Shown here piece by piece: positions 1-8,689 of a stretch of 64,000 bases of DNA. How positions within the stretch are numbered: position 1 is the first letter of the stretch; every line of letters begins with the position of its first letter. Source of the stretch: Chitinophaga tropicalis (GTDB taxonomy: Bacteria; Bacteroidota; Bacteroidia; Chitinophagales; Chitinophagaceae); the NCBI RefSeq assembly GCF_009758205.1, contig NZ_WRXN01000011.1, positions 62,001 through 126,000 of the forward strand, given 5' to 3'. The translations under genes were made by a program, and so were the position numbers. The notes below the pieces were generated by a model that ran no database searches, was not told the DNA's origin, and saw nothing but the letters and a program-made list of their open reading frames with translations.

Positions 1-129
1 AGACGCATGAATAAATTCACACGAAGATGGGATTTTGTTAATGAGTTGTTAAAACAATTAACAAATACAATAAAAGCCCGGGAGAAGGCAAATCAGCCGT
101 GGTGGCCAATTCACACATATGCCAAATAG
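1..129 (+). CDS. possible C-terminal end of a gene cut by the window edge
   Basis: Frame 1 is open from the first base to a TAG at 127-129, giving 42 residues that end in ...PWWPIHTYAK. The tail is basic with a Trp pair near the end. I do not recognise it. It could be the end of a real gene entering from the left or a chance open frame; the short length allows no decision. It runs towards the purL terminator hairpin, which could serve both strands. Confidence 0.25.
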   Translation, partial: RRMNKFTRRWDFVNELLKQLTNTIKAREKANQPWWPIHTYAK

Positions 130-155
130 TATAAGTGTATGATGAACAAGTATAA

Positions 156-210
156 AATGCAAAAAGGTGAGGCATAACACCCATGTGGGATATGCCTCAC
201 CTTTGCATTT
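156..210. terminator. hairpin terminator downstream of purL
   Basis: A long inverted repeat with arms of about 14 bases (163-176 and 191-204), extended outward by ATGCAAA/TTTGCAT, lies just past the purL stop. On the minus strand it is followed by a T-rich tail, as expected for an intrinsic terminator. Confidence 0.75.
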
Positions 211-225
211 AAAACTATATAGTTT

Positions 226-2481
226 TTATGCCAAATGAGATTCTAATGCTATATCATATTGATGTTTCCAATCAAGAACCGTGCCCCAATCTTCACCATC
301 AATTGAAATCTGTTCACCTTTCACCACGCCGATCTTCTCAACACGTACTGAAACCTCAGTAGCATCTATTACACTGTGCATGATAGAATCGAATTTCTCC
401 TTGTCTTCCGGCCTGATGGTAACCACTACACGGCTCTGACTCTCACCGAACAGGTAAGCGTCTTTACGGAAATTAGCGTTGGTATTAACCTCAAAACCAA
501 GCCCGGAAGCCATAGCGCTTTCCAGCAGGGTAATGAAGAGGCCTCCTTCACTTACATCGTGCGCAGACTGCAGGATACCGGCTTTATTCAGCTTGGTAAC
601 AGCCTGCTGCAGGTGCAGCTCTTCCTCCAGGTTAAAATGAGGAGCAGGGCTGTATTCAATACCTATCAGCTTGTGCAGGTACTCAGAACTGCTGATATCG
701 TTACGGCTGCGTCCCAGCACGTATACCAGGTGACCGGCAGCTTTAAAGTTAAGGGTCAGGCGGTCGGAGATGTTATCCAGTACACCCAGCATACCAATTG
801 TTGGTGTAGGGTATACAGGACCATCCGGAGACTGGTTATAGAAGCTCACGTTACCACCGGTAACAGGAGTATTGAACTTGCGGCAGGCCTCGCCCATACC
901 TTTAAGGGCATATACAAACTGGTAGTATACCTCCGGATCGTAAGGGTTGCCGAAGTTCAGACAGTTGGTAATAGCCACCGGCTCACCACCACTGCACACA
1001 ATATTACGGGCAGCTTCCGCTACAGCGATCTGGCCCCCTACCTGCGGATCAGCAAATACGTAACGGCTGTTACAGTCTGTAGTAACTGCCAGGGCCTTTT
1101 TGGTACCTTTCACTGTTACGATAGACGCATCACTTGGCGCATTGGTGCTGGCGTTGGCAGTACCTACCATACTGTCATACTGTGTATAGATCCAACGCTT
1201 GGATGCAATGTTAGGCAGTTTTACCAGTCTCTCTGCCGCAAAACGTGCATGCAGGGTGTCAGGTATTTTATGGATATCAAAAGCCTTGATCTTCTCGAAA
1301 TAAGCCGGCTCTGTATAAGCACGGTGGTATTGAGGAGCGCCGCCACCCAGTACCAGGCTTTCAGCAGGAACATCTGCTTCCAGGTGACCGTTCAGGTAGA
1401 ACTTCAGCTGTTTCTCTTTGGTCACTTCACCGATCTGTACACAGTGCAGGTCCCATTTATCAAATATCTTCAGCACTTCGGCTTCCTTGCCTTTGTGCAC
1501 TACAATCAGCATTCTTTCCTGGCTTTCGCTCAGCAGCATTTCCCAGGCTTTCATGTTTTCCTGGCGGGTAGGTACTTTATCCAGGTGGATGATCATACCA
1601 TGCTCACCTTTCGCACTCATTTCAGCAGTAGAACAGGTAATACCTGCTGCTCCCATATCCTGCATACCTACCAGGGCTCCCGTAGGAATGATCTCCAGGC
1701 AGGCCTCCAGCAGTTTCTTTTCCTGGAAAGGGTCTCCCACCTGTACAGATGGCAGGTCTTCCACGCTGTCTTCCGTAATATTGGCGCTGGCAAAAGATGC
1801 ACCGCCTATACCGTCTTTACCCGTAGCAGATCCCACAATAAATACAGGGTTGCCTGCGCCGTAAGAAGTGGCAGATACAGTCTGACCAACCTTCACAACA
1901 CCCACACTCATCGCATTTACAAGCGGGTTGGTACCATAACAATCTTCGAAATATGCTTCTCCACCTACGGTCGGTACCCCAAAGCAGTTACCATAATGAC
2001 CAATACCATGTACAATACCTTTGATCAGGTGCTGGGTCTTCTTATCGTTGATATTGCCAAAACGCAGTGAGTTCAGCGCAGCTATAGGACGGGCGCCCAT
2101 AGTAAAAATATCACGGTGTATACCTCCTACACCGGTAGCTGCTCCCTGGAAGGGCTCAATTGCAGACGGGTGATTGTGAGACTCAATTTTAAACACACAG
2201 GCGTAGCCATCTCCAATGTCTACCAGGCCGGCATTTTCCTCACCGGCTTTCACCAGCAGACGGTCTCCTTCACGGGGCAGTGTTTTCAGCCATACAATTG
2301 AGTTCTTGTAGCTGCAATGTTCACTCCACATTACAGAATACATACTTAATTCTGTGAAGTTGGGCGTACGGCCCAATATGCCTATTATACGCTCAAATTC
2401 GTCTGCGGTCAGACCAAGTTGCTCGGCAGTTTCAACAGTAGTTTGGGAAAACTTATCTGTAGTTTCTACGTTAGTTTGCAT
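226..2481 (-). CDS. purL: phosphoribosylformylglycinamidine synthase PurL
   Basis: Catalyses the ATP-dependent amidation of FGAR to FGAM, the fourth step of purine synthesis, in the cytoplasm. The 751-residue length and the lack of a glutaminase domain fit the small PurL that works with separate PurQ and PurS. Visible signatures are SEHCSYKNS near residue 55, the ESHNHPSAIEPFQGAATGVGG nucleotide and metal loop near 100, and a repeated AIRS-type half. The open frame runs 34 codons further upstream, but the promoter at 2523-2554 lies inside that extension, so the Met at 2481 is chosen. It diverges from glnN. purQ and purS are not in the window. Confidence 0.97.
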   Translation of the reverse strand: MQTNVETTDKFSQTTVETAEQLGLTADEFERIIGILGRTPNFTELSMYSVMWSEHCSYKNSIVWLKTLPREGDRLLVKAGEENAGLVDIGDGYACVFKIESHNHPSAIEPFQGAATGVGGIHRDIFTMGARPIAALNSLRFGNINDKKTQHLIKGIVHGIGHYGNCFGVPTVGGEAYFEDCYGTNPLVNAMSVGVVKVGQTVSATSYGAGNPVFIVGSATGKDGIGGASFASANITEDSVEDLPSVQVGDPFQEKKLLEACLEIIPTGALVGMQDMGAAGITCSTAEMSAKGEHGMIIHLDKVPTRQENMKAWEMLLSESQERMLIVVHKGKEAEVLKIFDKWDLHCVQIGEVTKEKQLKFYLNGHLEADVPAESLVLGGGAPQYHRAYTEPAYFEKIKAFDIHKIPDTLHARFAAERLVKLPNIASKRWIYTQYDSMVGTANASTNAPSDASIVTVKGTKKALAVTTDCNSRYVFADPQVGGQIAVAEAARNIVCSGGEPVAITNCLNFGNPYDPEVYYQFVYALKGMGEACRKFNTPVTGGNVSFYNQSPDGPVYPTPTIGMLGVLDNISDRLTLNFKAAGHLVYVLGRSRNDISSSEYLHKLIGIEYSPAPHFNLEEELHLQQAVTKLNKAGILQSAHDVSEGGLFITLLESAMASGLGFEVNTNANFRKDAYLFGESQSRVVVTIRPEDKEKFDSIMHSVIDATEVSVRVEKIGVVKGEQISIDGEDWGTVLDWKHQYDIALESHLA

Positions 2482-2522
2482 GTAACTAGATGTATGAGTA
2501 CGATAGATAAAAAAAGAAGATG

Positions 2523-2554
2523 CAAACCTACAGGTTTTTCCGGCAATTGACAAA
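2523..2554 (-). promoter_or_regulatory. purL promoter
   Basis: Reading the minus strand, TTTG (2551-2554) is followed by 20 bases and TAGGTTTG (2523-2530), an exact match to the Bacteroidota sigma-A pattern TTTG/N19-20/TAnnTTTG. A start near 2516 gives a leader of about 35 bases. Confidence 0.75.
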
Positions 2555-2782
2555 GGATATTGCCCTTGCCGCCAAAAGAGCAATACCGTTTATAATCATA
2601 TATTATAATAATATATCAGACACAAGTGATTAAGACTGCTGCCCGCTTGCTTTAAAAACGAATTACATTTTTTTAAATATATCAGTTTAACGGTTGTCAC
2701 CCCTTCATTTTTTGGCGAAAATCAAAAAAATTAACCTTTTTGACGGGCAAATGTAATTTTTTAGTTAAAATCAACTTATCTC

Positions 2783-2813
2783 TTGCTTATGTTAGCACAA
2801 CAGCGTTCTTTTG
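2783..2813 (+). promoter_or_regulatory. glnN promoter
   Basis: TTG at 2783-2785, 20 bases, then TTCTTTTG at 2806-2813, one base off TAnnTTTG. Transcription would start near 2820, so the downstream ATG at 2832 is the usable start codon rather than the in-frame TTG at 2811. Confidence 0.55.
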
Positions 2814-2831
2814 TGTAAAATTATTTACAGC

Positions 2832-5030
2832 ATGCAATCGTTACGCTTCACTGCACTGGAGAACCTCTCCGGTGTTGATCTCAAAATTAAACCCGAACAA
2901 CTCAACGGTACCAAGATCACCGAAGTGTTCGGCAGCAATGTATTCGCAGGAAAAGTAGTACGTGAAAATCTGAGTGACGAGGCTTATAAAAGCCTGATGA
3001 ACTCCATCAAAGCAGGTACTAAAATTGACCGCAAAATGTCCGAGCAGATCGCTTCCGGTCTGAAACAATGGGCAATGAAAAAAGGTGTTACCCACTACAC
3101 TCACTGGTTCCAGCCATTAACCGGTACCACAGCAGAAAAACATGACTCTTTCTTCACCCTGAAGAGCGATGGTTCTGCACTGGAAACTTTTGACGGCGAC
3201 GCGCTGGTTCAACAGGAACCTGACGCTTCCAGCTTCCCTAACGGCGGTCTCCGTGCTACTTTCGAAGCACGTGGCTATACTGCATGGGATCCTTCCTCTC
3301 CTCCCTTCATCCTGGAGCAGGGTCATGGTAAAACACTTTGCATACCTACAATATTTGTTGCTTACACCGGTGAATCACTGGACTACAAAGCTCCCCTGCT
3401 GAAAGCCCTTTCTGCAATGGATAAAGCTGCAGTAGACGTATGTAACTACTTCGATAAAAATGTAACCAAAGTTACAGCTACCCTGGGCTGGGAACAGGAA
3501 TACTTCCTGGTTGACGAAAGCCTGGCTAACGCCCGTCCTGACCTGGTAATGTGCGGCCGTACAGTTGTTGGTCACGCTCCTTCCAAAGGTCAGCAGCTGG
3601 AAGACCACTACTTCGGTTCTATCCCTGAGCGTGCATACGCTTTCATGCGCGATTTCGAAGAAGAGTCTTACAAACTGGGTATTCCTTTAAGGACCCGTCA
3701 CAACGAGGTGGCGCCTTCCCAGTTCGAGTGCGCTCCTATCTTCGAAGAAGTGAACATCGCAGTTGACCACAACTCCCTGCTGATGGACGTTATGTCTAAA
3801 GTGGCAAAACGTCACAAACTGAGAGTATTACTGCATGAGAAACCATTTGCAGGCATCAACGGTTCAGGTAAACACAACAACTGGAGCATGGCTACAGACA
3901 CTGGCGTGAACCTGCTGGCTCCCGGTAAAACACCGAAAACCAACCTGATGTTCCTGACCTTCTTCGTAAACACCATCAAGGCGGTACATGACTATGCTGA
4001 TCTGATGAGAGCTTCTATCGCTTCTCCAAGCAATGACTTCCGTCTGGGTGCAAACGAAGCTCCTCCGGCTATCATCTCTGTATTCTCCGGTAAATACCTG
4101 TACGACGTTCTGCAGGAAGTTAAAACCCGCGTGAATAACAAATTTGATGAGCAGGACGAAGCTATCCTGAAACTGGACCTGCACCGTCATATCCCTGAAC
4201 TGCTGCTGGATAATACCGACCGTAACCGTACCTCTCCTTTTGCTTTCACCGGCAACAAGTTTGAGTTCCGCGCCGTAGGTTCTTCCGCAAACTGCGCTTC
4301 CGCTATGACCGTGCTGAACACCATCGTGGCTAAAACCCTGAGCGACTTCAAAGTTGAGGTAGATGCCCTGATCGAAAAAGGCGAGAAAAAAGAGATTGCT
4401 ATTATGCAAACTCTTCGGAAATATATTGTAGATTCGGAGAAAGTTTTATTTGAAGGCGACGGTTACAGCGAAGAGTGGGAAAAAGAAGCAGAAAGAAGAG
4501 GCCTGGCCAACGTAAAAACCACTCCTAAAGCGCTGGATGCATACGTTACAGAAAAAGCAACCAAACTCTTTACAGAAGTTGGTATCTATAACGAAAAAGA
4601 ACTGCATGCCCGTCACGAGATCCTGCTGGAAGACTATGTGAAGAAAGTACAGATCGAAGCCCGTGTTATCGGTGATCTGGCTACCAACACGATCCTGCCT
4701 TCCGCAATCTCTTACCTGAACAGCCTGATCACCAACATTAGCGGCCTGAAAGCAATTGGCCTGGGTGATGATGCTGTTAAGGCACAGAAACAGATTGCTG
4801 CAAAAATAGCTGAACATGTTAACGTCATCAGTGAGAATGTACAGGCTATGATTGAAGCGCGCAAAGTGGCTAATAAAGTAGCCGACAGCCGCCAGAAAGC
4901 TATAGATTATTGTGATAAAATTAAGCCGTACTTTGATGTGATCCGTTACCACTCCGATAAACTGGAGTTCCTTGTGGATGACAAACAATGGGCATTGCCT
5001 AAGTACAGAGAGCTGCTTTTCTTGCGATAA
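2832..5030 (+). CDS. glnN: type III glutamine synthetase
   Basis: Makes glutamine from glutamate, ammonia and ATP in the cytoplasm; the main ammonium-assimilating enzyme of many Bacteroidota. The 732-residue length is typical of GSIII (about 700-730) and far above GSI (about 470). Family motifs are visible: EVAPSQFECAPIFEE near residue 295 and HEKPFAGINGSGKHNNWS near 340, the nucleotide and ammonium-site strands, followed by a long helical C-terminal region with heptad-like stretches. It has its own promoter and terminator and diverges from purL, whose reaction consumes glutamine nitrogen, so shared nitrogen control is plausible but not shown. Confidence 0.97.
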   Translation: MQSLRFTALENLSGVDLKIKPEQLNGTKITEVFGSNVFAGKVVRENLSDEAYKSLMNSIKAGTKIDRKMSEQIASGLKQWAMKKGVTHYTHWFQPLTGTTAEKHDSFFTLKSDGSALETFDGDALVQQEPDASSFPNGGLRATFEARGYTAWDPSSPPFILEQGHGKTLCIPTIFVAYTGESLDYKAPLLKALSAMDKAAVDVCNYFDKNVTKVTATLGWEQEYFLVDESLANARPDLVMCGRTVVGHAPSKGQQLEDHYFGSIPERAYAFMRDFEEESYKLGIPLRTRHNEVAPSQFECAPIFEEVNIAVDHNSLLMDVMSKVAKRHKLRVLLHEKPFAGINGSGKHNNWSMATDTGVNLLAPGKTPKTNLMFLTFFVNTIKAVHDYADLMRASIASPSNDFRLGANEAPPAIISVFSGKYLYDVLQEVKTRVNNKFDEQDEAILKLDLHRHIPELLLDNTDRNRTSPFAFTGNKFEFRAVGSSANCASAMTVLNTIVAKTLSDFKVEVDALIEKGEKKEIAIMQTLRKYIVDSEKVLFEGDGYSEEWEKEAERRGLANVKTTPKALDAYVTEKATKLFTEVGIYNEKELHARHEILLEDYVKKVQIEARVIGDLATNTILPSAISYLNSLITNISGLKAIGLGDDAVKAQKQIAAKIAEHVNVISENVQAMIEARKVANKVADSRQKAIDYCDKIKPYFDVIRYHSDKLEFLVDDKQWALPKYRELLFLR

Positions 5031-5058
5031 AACCGTAAGATTGTTTTGGTGTATGATT

Positions 5059-5090
5059 AGCCCCGGGTATTTACCCGGGGCTTTGTATTT
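5059..5090 (+). terminator. glnN terminator
   Basis: CCCCGGGTA / TACCCGGGG hairpin (5061-5080) followed by CTTTGTATTTT. A second, similar GC-rich hairpin (CCCCGG...CCGGGG) lies at about 5129-5149, with no gene between. Confidence 0.75.
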
Positions 5091-5169
5091 TAATATGATC
5101 CATGCAATCAATCTCATTAAAACAGGCCCCCCGGTTAAATTACCCGGGGTTCTATATCACAACCCACTA

Positions 5170-5210
5170 AAAAAGAAAACCGGTTGATCTTTACAGACCA
5201 ACCGGTTTCT
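5170..5210 (-). terminator. accC terminator
   Basis: Perfect 10-bp stem AAACCGGTTG (5177-5186) / CAACCGGTTT (5199-5208). On the minus strand it is followed by a TTTTCTTTTTT tract, 23 bases past the accC stop. Confidence 0.8.
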
Positions 5211-5230
5211 TAATCTTATTATACAGGCAA

Positions 5231-6568
5231 TTATACCAGCTTAAATGTTTCCGTGAACTTGGTAGTGAAATTACCTTTACGGAAATCTTCATTACGCATC
5301 AGCTGCTGATGGAAAGGAATAGTTGTCTTCACTCCTTCTATCACAAACTCACTCAACGCACGCTCCATTGTATTGATAGCCTCTTCACGCGTCTGTGCAA
5401 TAGTGATCAGCTTAGCCACCATAGAATCATAATACGGAGGTATCACATAACCCGCGTAAATATGAGAATCTACACGCACACCATGACCACCCGGAATATG
5501 CAATACAGAGATCTTACCCGGTGAAGGACGGAAATCATTGTAAGGATCTTCCGCATTGATACGGCATTCTATTACATGCATTTCCGGTGTATAGTTCTTA
5601 CCGGAAATAGGAATACCGGCCGCAATCTTGATCTGTTCTTTTATCAGGTCAAAGTTGATCACCTCTTCGGTTACACCATGCTCTACCTGGATACGTGTAT
5701 TCATTTCCATGAAGTAGAAGTTACGGTGCTTATCTACCAGGAACTCTATCGTACCAACGCTTTCATAGTTAATGGCAGATGCAGCCTTGATAGCCGCTTC
5801 ACCCATTTTCTCACGCAGTTCAGGCGTCATGAAAGGAGAAGGAGATTCTTCTACCAGTTTCTGGTGACGGCGCTGAATAGAGCAGTCACGCTCACTCAGG
5901 TGACAAACTTTACCATACTGATCACCAGCTACCTGGATCTCAATATGGCGAGGCTCCTCCACGAATTTCTCCATGTAGATGCCATCGTTATTAAAAGCAG
6001 CGCGGGCTTCATTCTTAGCCATGTTATAAGCATTCTCCAGCTCGTCTTCATGCCATACCACACGCATACCTTTACCACCACCGCCGGCAGTTGCTTTCAG
6101 GATAATGGGCAGTCCCATCTCCTTTGCCAGTTTCTTTGCCTCGTCCAGGCTTTGCAACAGGCCGTCAGAACCCGGAATAACGGGTACACCAGCTGCTATC
6201 ATGGTTTCTTTGGCCGTCATTTTATCACCCATCTTACGGATCATTTCCGGAGTAGGGCCAATAAATTTAATACCATGTTCACCACAGATCTCTGCAAACC
6301 TTGCATTCTCCGCGAGGAAACCGTAACCAGGATGTATAGCATCTGCATTGGTGATCTCTGCAGCAGCCATCAGGTGAGGTATATTTAAGTAAGATTCACT
6401 GCTTTGTGGCTTTCCGATGCACACCGCTTCATCTGCAAACTTCACATGCAAACTGTCTTTATCCGCAGTGGAATAAACAGCAACCGTTTTGATGCCCATT
6501 TCCTTACAGGTACGTATTATACGCAAGGCTATCTCTCCACGGTTGGCAATCAATATTTTCTTGAACAT
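5231..6568 (-). CDS. accC: acetyl-CoA carboxylase, biotin carboxylase subunit
   Basis: Carboxylates the biotin of AccB using bicarbonate and ATP, the first half-reaction of malonyl-CoA formation for fatty acid synthesis. The 445-residue length matches AccC (about 449). An N-terminal preATP fold begins KKILIANRGEIA; the ATP-grasp glycine loop KATAGGGGKGM is near residue 160; the catalytic region EMNTRIQVEHGVTEEV is near 290. It follows accB on the same strand after a 110-bp spacer that contains a large hairpin, so the two are probably co-transcribed. A pyruvate or propionyl-CoA carboxylase subunit would normally be longer. Confidence 0.96.
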   Translation of the reverse strand: MFKKILIANRGEIALRIIRTCKEMGIKTVAVYSTADKDSLHVKFADEAVCIGKPQSSESYLNIPHLMAAAEITNADAIHPGYGFLAENARFAEICGEHGIKFIGPTPEMIRKMGDKMTAKETMIAAGVPVIPGSDGLLQSLDEAKKLAKEMGLPIILKATAGGGGKGMRVVWHEDELENAYNMAKNEARAAFNNDGIYMEKFVEEPRHIEIQVAGDQYGKVCHLSERDCSIQRRHQKLVEESPSPFMTPELREKMGEAAIKAASAINYESVGTIEFLVDKHRNFYFMEMNTRIQVEHGVTEEVINFDLIKEQIKIAAGIPISGKNYTPEMHVIECRINAEDPYNDFRPSPGKISVLHIPGGHGVRVDSHIYAGYVIPPYYDSMVAKLITIAQTREEAINTMERALSEFVIEGVKTTIPFHQQLMRNEDFRKGNFTTKFTETFKLV

Positions 6569-6602
6569 GTTTTTTCAATAGGTTAAGAAAAGTTATAAGC
6601 CT

Positions 6603-6667
6603 AAAAGGTTGGAAAACTATAAGGCCAGGCAATGTACCTATGCTACCTTATAATATTCCAACCTTTT
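6603..6667. repeat. long inverted repeat between accB and accC
   Basis: Outer arms AAAAGGTTGGAA (6603-6614) and TTCCAACCTTTT (6656-6667) are perfectly complementary, and a nested TATAAGG/CCTTATA pair lies inside. In the transcript this folds into one long stem that fills most of the accB-accC spacer. Confidence 0.8.
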
Positions 6668-6678
6668 AACTAAACATT

Positions 6679-7164
6679 TTATGGTTCTACCAAAAACAAA
6701 GGCTGATCATATTCCACCGGAGAGGCGTCGTCTACCAGCACCTTTACGATCCTGCCACCCACTTCGCTTTCAATCTCGTTGAAGAGCTTCATCGCTTCGA
6801 TGATGCATACTACTTTGCCGGGAGCTACATCGTCGCCTACATTTACGAAAGAAGGCTTGTCAGGACCAGGGCTGCGGTAGAAAGTACCGATCATAGGAGA
6901 TTTGATGGTTACCAGGTTGTCTGCTGCCTTTGCTTCTGCTGCTTTTGGCGCCGCTGCTTCCGCAACTGGAACTGCCTGGGCCACCGGAGCCACCTGAGCT
7001 ACTGTCTGTACCGGTGCGGATACTGCTGGAACAGTAATAATCTGCTGTGGCTCGTTATCTTTTTGTTTTATTGTAATCTTAAACTTGTCCTGCTCTATGC
7101 TCAGTTCGCTGATATTGGACTTATTGACCATTTTTACCAGCTCCTGAATCTGTTTAAAATCCAT
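6679..7164 (-). CDS. accB: acetyl-CoA carboxylase, biotin carboxyl carrier protein
   Basis: Carries biotin between biotin carboxylase and carboxyltransferase. 161 residues: an N-terminal helical part, an Ala/Pro/Val-rich flexible linker (about residues 40-82), and a C-terminal biotinyl domain with IIEAMKLFNEIES; the biotin-accepting lysine is Lys126. The motif has Leu after the lysine instead of the more usual Met, common in many species. It lies between efp and accC on one strand; the efp-accB-accC order is widespread and ties fatty acid synthesis to translation genes. Confidence 0.95.
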   Translation of the reverse strand: MDFKQIQELVKMVNKSNISELSIEQDKFKITIKQKDNEPQQIITVPAVSAPVQTVAQVAPVAQAVPVAEAAAPKAAEAKAADNLVTIKSPMIGTFYRSPGPDKPSFVNVGDDVAPGKVVCIIEAMKLFNEIESEVGGRIVKVLVDDASPVEYDQPLFLVEP

Positions 7165-7219
7165 GTAGACAGTTTTTGGTTTAGAAATGCTTGTAAGTAG
7201 ATAAATGTATGGACTAAAA

Positions 7220-7786
7220 CTATTCTTTTACTCTTTCGATGTATTCACCATTCTTGGTGTTGACCCTGATCAGCTCACCTTCATTCACAAACAGCGGAAC
7301 GTTTACGGTTGCACCGGTTTCAACTGTGGCAGGTTTTAATGTACGGGTAGCAGTATCGCCTTTCAGGCCGGGCTCTGAATAAGTAACTTTTACTACTATT
7401 TTATCAGGCAGCTCAACACTCATAGGTTGTTCTGTCTCTGTATTAATGGATACACCCACTTCCTGACCTTCTTTCAGGAACTGAGGCGCATCGATCATAC
7501 TCTCAGGCAGCGCTATCTGCTCGAAAGTTTCATTATCCATGAAATTGTAACCACTGTCATCCTGGTATAAATACTGGAACGTTTTTTTCTCTACACGTAC
7601 AGGATAGATAGTATCGCCGGAGTTCCAGGTATGCTCTATGGAACGGCTATTATCAACCCCCTTCAGTTTAGCCCATACTTTAGCTGCGGCACGGGCGGTT
7701 TTGTTCTGACCAAACTCTACAACAGAATATAAGCTGTTCTCCAGCTTTATAATCAATCCTGTTCTGATATCTGCAGTGGTAGCCAT
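7220..7786 (-). CDS. efp: elongation factor P with a non-canonical loop (Arg32)
   Basis: EF-P binds stalled ribosomes and helps peptide bond formation at proline runs. 188 residues with the usual three beta-barrel domains; the C-terminal part (YSEPGLKGDTATRTLKPATVETGA) is standard. The domain I loop that normally reads KPGKG here reads KTARAAAK, with Lys29 and Arg32 at the tip. The lysine that is lysylated or hydroxylated in other species is therefore missing. The arrangement resembles the KSGRN loop of Pseudomonas EF-P, whose Arg32 is rhamnosylated by EarP; that comparison is from memory. No modifying enzyme gene lies nearby. Confidence 0.93.
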   Translation of the reverse strand: MATTADIRTGLIIKLENSLYSVVEFGQNKTARAAAKVWAKLKGVDNSRSIEHTWNSGDTIYPVRVEKKTFQYLYQDDSGYNFMDNETFEQIALPESMIDAPQFLKEGQEVGVSINTETEQPMSVELPDKIVVKVTYSEPGLKGDTATRTLKPATVETGATVNVPLFVNEGELIRVNTKNGEYIERVKE

Positions 7787-7831
7787 AAAAAAGGATACTT
7801 AATTTAAAGTTAAAAATTTAGATTAGGTCTG

Positions 7832-7839
7832 CAAAAGTA
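7832..7839 (-). promoter_or_regulatory. efp -7 box
   Basis: On the minus strand TACTTTTG matches TAnnTTTG and lies 46 bases upstream of the efp start. No TTTG at the ideal distance was found, so only the -7 element is supported. Confidence 0.4.
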
Positions 7840-8096
7840 ATTCATTCTGGCAAAATCCTTCATAGTACCGGTTGCTTCCTGACCGTTTTAGTTGTCAGAC
7901 CGGAACTTTTGCTTACCTATTATTTTTTTTAGGAATGCAAACATAGTGTAAGGAAGGGTAATCTAGTAATTTTTTTACAAAAAAGTGGAAAGTAAGTGTA
8001 AAACAGCCCTTTATAAACATTTTTAAACACACTGCGCAGGTCCATAGACTATTACAAAATTCGATACCTTTAGCACTTTACAAAAAGAGAGTTATT
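7840..8096. other. efp / thioredoxin-fold gene divergent spacer
   Basis: AT-rich spacer. Apart from the efp -7 box and a TACCTTTA (8065-8072) that may be the -7 box of the rightward gene, I see no structure, repeat or small gene. Confidence 0.4.
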
Positions 8097-8609
8097 ATGA
8101 AGCGTTACCTGATTTTTTTATGTCTTTGCTGCCTCCCGGTCCTGCTGAAAGCCCAGTTTAACAACGCTGCCAAACCGGCGCAGGATAAAGCCCCCTATCT
8201 TCAGTACCCTATTATCCCGGCTTTCCCGCTGACGCTTCCCGACGGTCATATAATAACCAAGAAAGACCTTAGAAAGAATATAAAGACCCTGGTATTCATT
8301 TTCAGTGTAGATTGCGATCATTGCAAACAGCTGACCACGGAAGTACTGAAAAACATAGACAAATTCAAAAAGACACAGATACTGATGGTTACTCCGTTCA
8401 AACCGGAGCAAATGGTATCATATTATAATGAATATAAGATCAGGGACTACCCGAACATTATCATGGCAAGCGAACCTACCCGGCAGATCATGTATTTCTA
8501 TAACCTGCATTACTTCCCGGGCCTGTTCGTTTATAATAAAAAACAACAGCTGGTTAAAGGGTTCGAAGGCACCGTGAAACTGGAGGATCTGGAAACATAT
8601 CTCAACTGA
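8097..8609 (+). CDS. exported thioredoxin-fold protein (TlpA-like)
   Basis: 170 residues with a clear signal peptide (MKRYLIFLCLCCLPVLLKAQ), so probably periplasmic. The fold is suggested by the strand IKTLVFIFSVDCDHCKQLTTEV, with a CDHC redox motif near residue 75, and by a cis-Pro candidate in HYFPGLFVYN. A sequence such as TLPDGHIITKKDLR before it is typical of the redoxin/TlpA group. Likely a thiol-disulfide oxidoreductase or reductant carrier; the substrate is unknown. It stands alone before mdh. Confidence 0.8.
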   Translation: MKRYLIFLCLCCLPVLLKAQFNNAAKPAQDKAPYLQYPIIPAFPLTLPDGHIITKKDLRKNIKTLVFIFSVDCDHCKQLTTEVLKNIDKFKKTQILMVTPFKPEQMVSYYNEYKIRDYPNIIMASEPTRQIMYFYNLHYFPGLFVYNKKQQLVKGFEGTVKLEDLETYLN

Positions 8610-8641
8610 TCCAACGCAGACCCGTTTCAGCGACGATTACT

Positions 8642-8649
8642 TACATTTG
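8642..8649 (+). promoter_or_regulatory. mdh -7 box
   Basis: TACATTTG, an exact TAnnTTTG match 40 bases before the mdh ATG. The -33 element is weak (GTTTCAG near 8623). Confidence 0.5.
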
Positions 8650-8689
8650 TTTATCCTCATATTCTTCACCTTTAAATTTTATACAAACG

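Larger units (their letters stand above)
2482..2831. other. purL-glnN divergent control region
   Basis: 350 bases without a gene. They hold the two divergent promoters listed separately and a very AT-rich middle (about 2590-2770) with the near-palindromic ATATATTATAATAATATAT at 2597-2615. No riboswitch or protein-binding site was recognised. Confidence 0.6.

Noticed and set aside
376..2070. 564-codon frame opposite purL
   Set aside because: Shadow of purL codon bias; no protein motif and purL is certain.
5129..5149. Second GC-rich hairpin after glnN as an orphan RNA terminator
   Set aside because: No promoter or transcript-sized region precedes it and its T tail is poor; more likely a duplicate of the glnN terminator.
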